Assembly: GCA_049521055.1 (NCBI GenBank)
Contig: JBEKPE010000034.1
Location: 1 to 16,150 of the forward strand
Direction: 5' to 3'
DNA: 16,150 nucleotides
From: FEN-987 sp049521055
GTDB taxonomy: Archaea > Thermoproteota > Bathyarchaeia > 40CM-2-53-6
This document shows, piece by piece, positions 13,560-16,150 of the stretch (positions are counted from its first letter, which is position 1; the number at the start of each line of letters is the position of its first letter). The notes beneath the pieces were generated by a model, which was not told where the DNA came from, made no database searches, and worked only from the letters and a program-made list of their open reading frames with translations. Both the position numbers and the translations under genes were made by a program.

Positions 13560-13966
13560 CGGTAAAATGGTTCGTCGATGAGGCGGATAGTTCAAGAGCG
13601 CGAAAACTCAAGAGTCTCTATCTAGAAGGAGCAGTCAATCTCGAAGCTCCGTCACTTTTGAATTATGAGGTTGCGTCGGCTCTTCGTTTTCATCCGGTCG
13701 CGAAACTCACCTCATTACAATTTCGGACGGTTATGGACTCGCTTGAAGAGCTACAGATCGCGCGCGACCCGACACATGGGGAATGGACCACTGCCCTAAC
13801 GCTTTCCCTCGAGAATGCAATATCAATGTACGATGCTATCTACGTCGCGTTTGCTCTGCAAGGTAACTCGAAGATGGTCACTGCAGATGAGACGCTCATA
13901 GGCACAATCAAGGGCCCGGAAATCAAAGCAAGACTAATCTCTCTCGAAGCTCTCGACATGAAGTAA
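13514..13966 (+). CDS. vapC: PIN-domain toxin VapC
   Basis: This is a 150-residue PIN ribonuclease toxin. All four acidic residues are present: Asp12 (YVTDASIAVKWF), Glu52 (LLNYEVASAL), Asp107 (MYDAIYVAFAL) and Asp125 (VTADETLI). The 'TDAS..vKWf' opening and 'yDa.Y.alA' core are typical of VapC proteins paired with ribbon-helix-helix antitoxins, and such an antitoxin is encoded directly upstream with overlap, so production is probably coupled. In known VapC proteins the target is RNA (tRNA or rRNA); the target here is not predictable. TTG 13514 is the only sensible start before the first catalytic Asp, and no separate Shine-Dalgarno is obvious. Confidence 0.9.
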   Translation: MEREEIQQYVTDASIAVKWFVDEADSSRARKLKSLYLEGAVNLEAPSLLNYEVASALRFHPVAKLTSLQFRTVMDSLEELQIARDPTHGEWTTALTLSLENAISMYDAIYVAFALQGNSKMVTADETLIGTIKGPEIKARLISLEALDMK

Positions 13967-14032
13967 GATCGAACCTTCCGCGATTCACTCGGTTCACAAA
14001 GAGAACGAATCTAAGGGTTGTTGTGAGGACTG

Positions 14033-14995
14033 TTGAAAGCTCTTGTAACAGGCGGTGCGGGATTCATAGGAAGTCATCTCGTCGATGTTTTGATGGACCG
14101 GGGAGACGATGTTATCGTTCTGGACAACCTGAGCAGCGGAAAAATGGGAAACCTGCACGATGCGAAGGGCCGGGAAGGCTTCCAGTTCGTTGACGCTGAC
14201 CTTAAGAAAATTCAGAATATCGCAGAGGTTCTACGTGGCGTGTCAGTTGTCTACCATCTCGCAGCAAACCCCGAGGTGCGAGTTGGAGCCGTAGACCCTT
14301 CGGTACATTTTGAGGAGAACCTGCTTGCTACGTTCAGGCTTCTTGAGGGCATGCGGGCCAGTGGTGAGACGAAGACCGTTGTGTTCGGGTCGACATCAAC
14401 TGTCTACGGCGAAGCAACACAGCTACCCACACCAGAAAATTATGGGCCGATGCTTCCAATATCTACCTACGGGGCCTCCAAGCTTGGTTGTGAATCCCTC
14501 ATCTCCGCCTACGCCAACACGCATGGAATGAGGGGTTTGATACTGCGTTTGGGAAACTGTGTAGGATCCCGCTCGCGGCACGGTATTCTATGGGACTTCA
14601 TCCAAAAACTGAAAACAAACCCTAACGAAATTGAAATCCTAGGCGACGGTACCCAGACAAAATCGTACGTTCATATTACCGATTGCCTAAATGCAATCTT
14701 TCTATCGACCGAGTCTTTTCAGCGCTCAGATAGGCGGGTTGAAGTCTATAATCTCAGCTCGCCCGACCAGGTAAGTGTGAAACGGATCGCGGAAATTGTG
14801 GTGGAGGAGCTTGGTCTGAGGGGAGTAAAGATGAAGGTCACGGGTGGTGTTGATGGGGGCCGCGGCTGGTTTGGGGATGTGAAAGTCATGCATCTCTCAG
14901 TTGCGAAATTGATGGAGCTCGGTTGGAAGCCTAAGTTCAACAGTGAAGGAGCAATTCGAGCCGCAGCCAGGGAGCTCGTCGCAGAAGCAGCTTAA
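14033..14995 (+). CDS. NAD-dependent nucleotide-sugar epimerase (GalE-like, extended SDR)
   Basis: This is a 320-residue cytoplasmic extended short-chain dehydrogenase. The Rossmann motif TGGAGFIG is at 6-13, with Asp31 (VLDNLSSG) at the end of the second strand, as expected for NAD binding. HLAANPEVRVG (75-85) is typical of archaeal UDP-glucose 4-epimerase-like proteins. The catalytic set is Ser122 in GSTSTVYG (119-126), with Tyr146 and Lys150 in STYGASK. A sugar-nucleotide binding region continues through GDGTQTKSYVHITD. It probably interconverts UDP-hexoses for the glycosyltransferases beside it; the substrate is not proven and other epimerase or dehydratase activities are possible. TTG 14033 follows a GTGAGG ribosome site (14023-14028). 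Its 3' end overlaps or abuts the next glycosyltransferase gene. Confidence 0.9.
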   Translation: MKALVTGGAGFIGSHLVDVLMDRGDDVIVLDNLSSGKMGNLHDAKGREGFQFVDADLKKIQNIAEVLRGVSVVYHLAANPEVRVGAVDPSVHFEENLLATFRLLEGMRASGETKTVVFGSTSTVYGEATQLPTPENYGPMLPISTYGASKLGCESLISAYANTHGMRGLILRLGNCVGSRSRHGILWDFIQKLKTNPNEIEILGDGTQTKSYVHITDCLNAIFLSTESFQRSDRRVEVYNLSSPDQVSVKRIAEIVVEELGLRGVKMKVTGGVDGGRGWFGDVKVMHLSVAKLMELGWKPKFNSEGAIRAAARELVAEAA

Positions 14996-15767
14996 GGCGA
15001 GCCAATTGTCTCGAAGCGACGCCCATCAGATTGTAGTAACTCTTCCGGTCTACAAGGACACCAAGTTCCTTGGTGCAACAGCCGTCAAATTAGAGGAAGC
15101 CACAGAAGCGATTAATCCAAACTTCACCCTGCTGATCGCGGAGGACGGATCCGACTCATCTCCAACAGTTGACGAATTGAAATGGAAGTACCAGAACATT
15201 ATCCATCTGCAGAACGACAATCGCCTAGGTCGCGGAAAGGCGTTACGTGAGGCTTGGCGGAGAGTGCCGGGCGAAACGTACGTATACGTTGATGTGGATT
15301 TGGCTACCGACCTGGAAAAGTTCGACGCCTATCGGAATTTGATCGAGATGGGTAAACAGTTCGATCTCGTCACCGGCTCAAGGTACGTTCAAGGATCAGT
15401 CACGAATCGACCTTTGCTTAGGAAGGCAAGTTCAATTGCATACAACGGACTCGTTCGTGTATTGTTCAACACAGGTGTCCACGACCACCAGTGCGGCTTC
15501 AAATCGTTTTCACGGAAGCTCGTCGAACAACTGAACATCGAAGCCAAAAGCGATTCTTGGTTCTGGGATACAGAGGTCATAGTCCTGGCTAGGAAGATGG
15601 GTTTCACCATCAAGGAAATTCCAATTCATTGGACAGAGAAAAAGGGTAGTAGAACGCCGTTGAAGCGACTCTTGAAAGACATGTGGCTTCACGGAAGCGG
15701 CTTGCTCACACTCTTTTGCAGGATCCATTTCAGCAAATTAGGTCGCAACCTATCTAAGTCACGTTAG
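14943..15767 (+). CDS. GT2 polyprenyl-phosphate glycosyltransferase (ALG5/AglJ-like)
   Basis: From GTG 14943 the protein has 274 residues with a GT-A fold and no clear membrane helix. Landmarks are IVVTLPVYKD (30-39), IAEDGSDSS (65-73), LGRGKALREAW (95-105), DVDLATD (117-123, metal-binding), TGSRYVQGS (144-152) and HDHQCGFKSF. This pattern fits polyprenyl-phosphate glucose or related synthases, which load a sugar on the lipid at the inner face of the membrane. It is distinct from the DPM1-like enzyme on the other strand, so two lipid-linked sugar donors may be made. The start is uncertain: GTG 14943 overlaps the epimerase gene by 53 nt, while TTG 15006 (residue 22) would start 11 nt after that gene and still keep the whole catalytic domain. 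Confidence 0.87.
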   Translation: MKEQFEPQPGSSSQKQLKASQLSRSDAHQIVVTLPVYKDTKFLGATAVKLEEATEAINPNFTLLIAEDGSDSSPTVDELKWKYQNIIHLQNDNRLGRGKALREAWRRVPGETYVYVDVDLATDLEKFDAYRNLIEMGKQFDLVTGSRYVQGSVTNRPLLRKASSIAYNGLVRVLFNTGVHDHQCGFKSFSRKLVEQLNIEAKSDSWFWDTEVIVLARKMGFTIKEIPIHWTEKKGSRTPLKRLLKDMWLHGSGLLTLFCRIHFSKLGRNLSKSR

Positions 15768-15774
15768 CGATTAC

Positions 15775-15803
15775 CCTGAAAGAGGACTCAGGTAGGTGTT
15801 TTT
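15775..15803 (+). terminator. Hairpin followed by a T-run, overlapping a ribosome site
   Basis: CCTGA (15775-15779) pairs with TCAGG (15788-15792), and five T follow at 15799-15803. This resembles a weak terminator, but the right arm is also the beginning of the SD-like AGGTAGGTG (15790-15798) for the next gene. It could therefore instead tune translation of that gene. Confidence 0.25.
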
Positions 15804-15806
15804 CAG

Positions 15807-16150
15807 TTGACTGCGTTCGCACACATCGTCGAGAATGCATTGGATAAGCTTGACGATTTAGTTGCTCCAGCCGAGAGGGTGGCTGTGTGCGCCTACGGTC
15901 CAGCTGTATTCGCGAAACCTGGTGTGGCACGGGGCCAGGACTTGTTGGTCTTATGCGAAAGCTACGCGAACGGATTGAGGGAACATTTGAGAGTCTACGA
16001 AGGCGAAGAGTTCAGATTTCTGATTGCTGATAGGATGTTGGTGGAATCCGATGTCGAAAGAGGCACCCTAGGCGACTACCTGACTGAGCAATTTCTCTAC
16101 CCATATCACCCCCTCCTCAACGTTGAGTACTTGGAGAAAATGGCTGAGAA
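15807..16150 (+). CDS. N-terminal part of a nucleotidyltransferase-like protein, cut by the right edge
   Basis: The frame from TTG 15807 is open to the window end (114 complete codons). An SD-like AGGTAGGTG (15790-15798) lies 8 nt before it. The protein begins with an amphipathic helix, then has a VCAYGPAVFAKPG segment and a GQDLLVLCESY segment. These look like a degenerate 'G-S...G....DxDLLV' core of minimal nucleotidyltransferases. Further on are FRFLIADRMLVESDVERGTL and a YPYHPLLN segment, which I associate with archaeal nucleotidyltransferase-like proteins of unknown role. The second catalytic acid is not clear and the C-terminus is missing, so activity is unproven. It follows the GT2 gene by 39 nt and may share its transcript. 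Confidence 0.6.
   Translation, partial: MTAFAHIVENALDKLDDLVAPAERVAVCAYGPAVFAKPGVARGQDLLVLCESYANGLREHLRVYEGEEFRFLIADRMLVESDVERGTLGDYLTEQFLYPYHPLLNVEYLEKMAE

Noticed and set aside
1..16150. CRISPR array, insertion sequence, tRNA or rRNA genes
   Set aside because: No regularly spaced repeats, transposase motifs, cloverleaf or conserved rRNA segments were seen in any gap.

Overview
This looks like archaeal chromosomal DNA, probably from the Thermoproteota/TACK side (Nitrososphaeria or Bathyarchaeia-like). The clues are TATA/BRE-like promoters, GGAGG-type ribosome sites, very heavy use of TTG starts, a KaiC/RAD55-type ATPase, an archaeosortase-like membrane protein, AbrB and PIN toxin-antitoxin pairs, and archaeal-type polyprenyl-phosphate sugar synthases. 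The lineage is inferred from protein character only; no rRNA or tRNA is present to settle it.

Layout. The left edge (3-326) is the C-terminal part of a nucleotidyltransferase-like gene cut by the window. A 238-nt non-coding stretch with two compact hairpins leads to a KaiC-like ATPase (565-1341). From 1406 to 8282 six genes run tightly on the plus strand: a bitopic envelope protein, a 736-residue GT-C type glycosyltransferase, a GT87-like glycosyltransferase, a second bitopic envelope protein, a small four-helix membrane protein, and an exosortase/archaeosortase-family protein whose expected nucleophile cysteine is a serine. An AbrB-type antitoxin with a PIN-domain toxin follows (8526-9185). 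After a 298-nt spacer come another GT87-like glycosyltransferase (9484-10785) and a secreted PKD/Ig-like protein anchored by one helix with a cytoplasmic zinc ribbon (10963-12246), preceded by a leader that can fold. A DPM1-like glycosyltransferase lies on the minus strand (12314-13114). The right part holds a second toxin-antitoxin pair (RHH antitoxin and PIN toxin, 13272-13966), a GalE-like NAD-dependent epimerase, a second polyprenyl-phosphate glycosyltransferase, and the start of a gene running off the right edge (15807 onward).

How the parts may work together (inference). The two GT2 enzymes would charge a polyprenyl phosphate with sugars, the epimerase would supply a nucleotide sugar, and the three multi-helix GT-C enzymes would use the lipid-linked sugars on the outer face of the membrane. 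The archaeosortase-like protein sits at the end of the same gene run as two bitopic proteins that share an IDAIL pentapeptide at the start of their C-terminal helix. That makes a candidate sorting-plus-glycosylation module for the cell envelope. No oligosaccharyltransferase (AglB) and no insertion sequence or CRISPR array is visible in the window.
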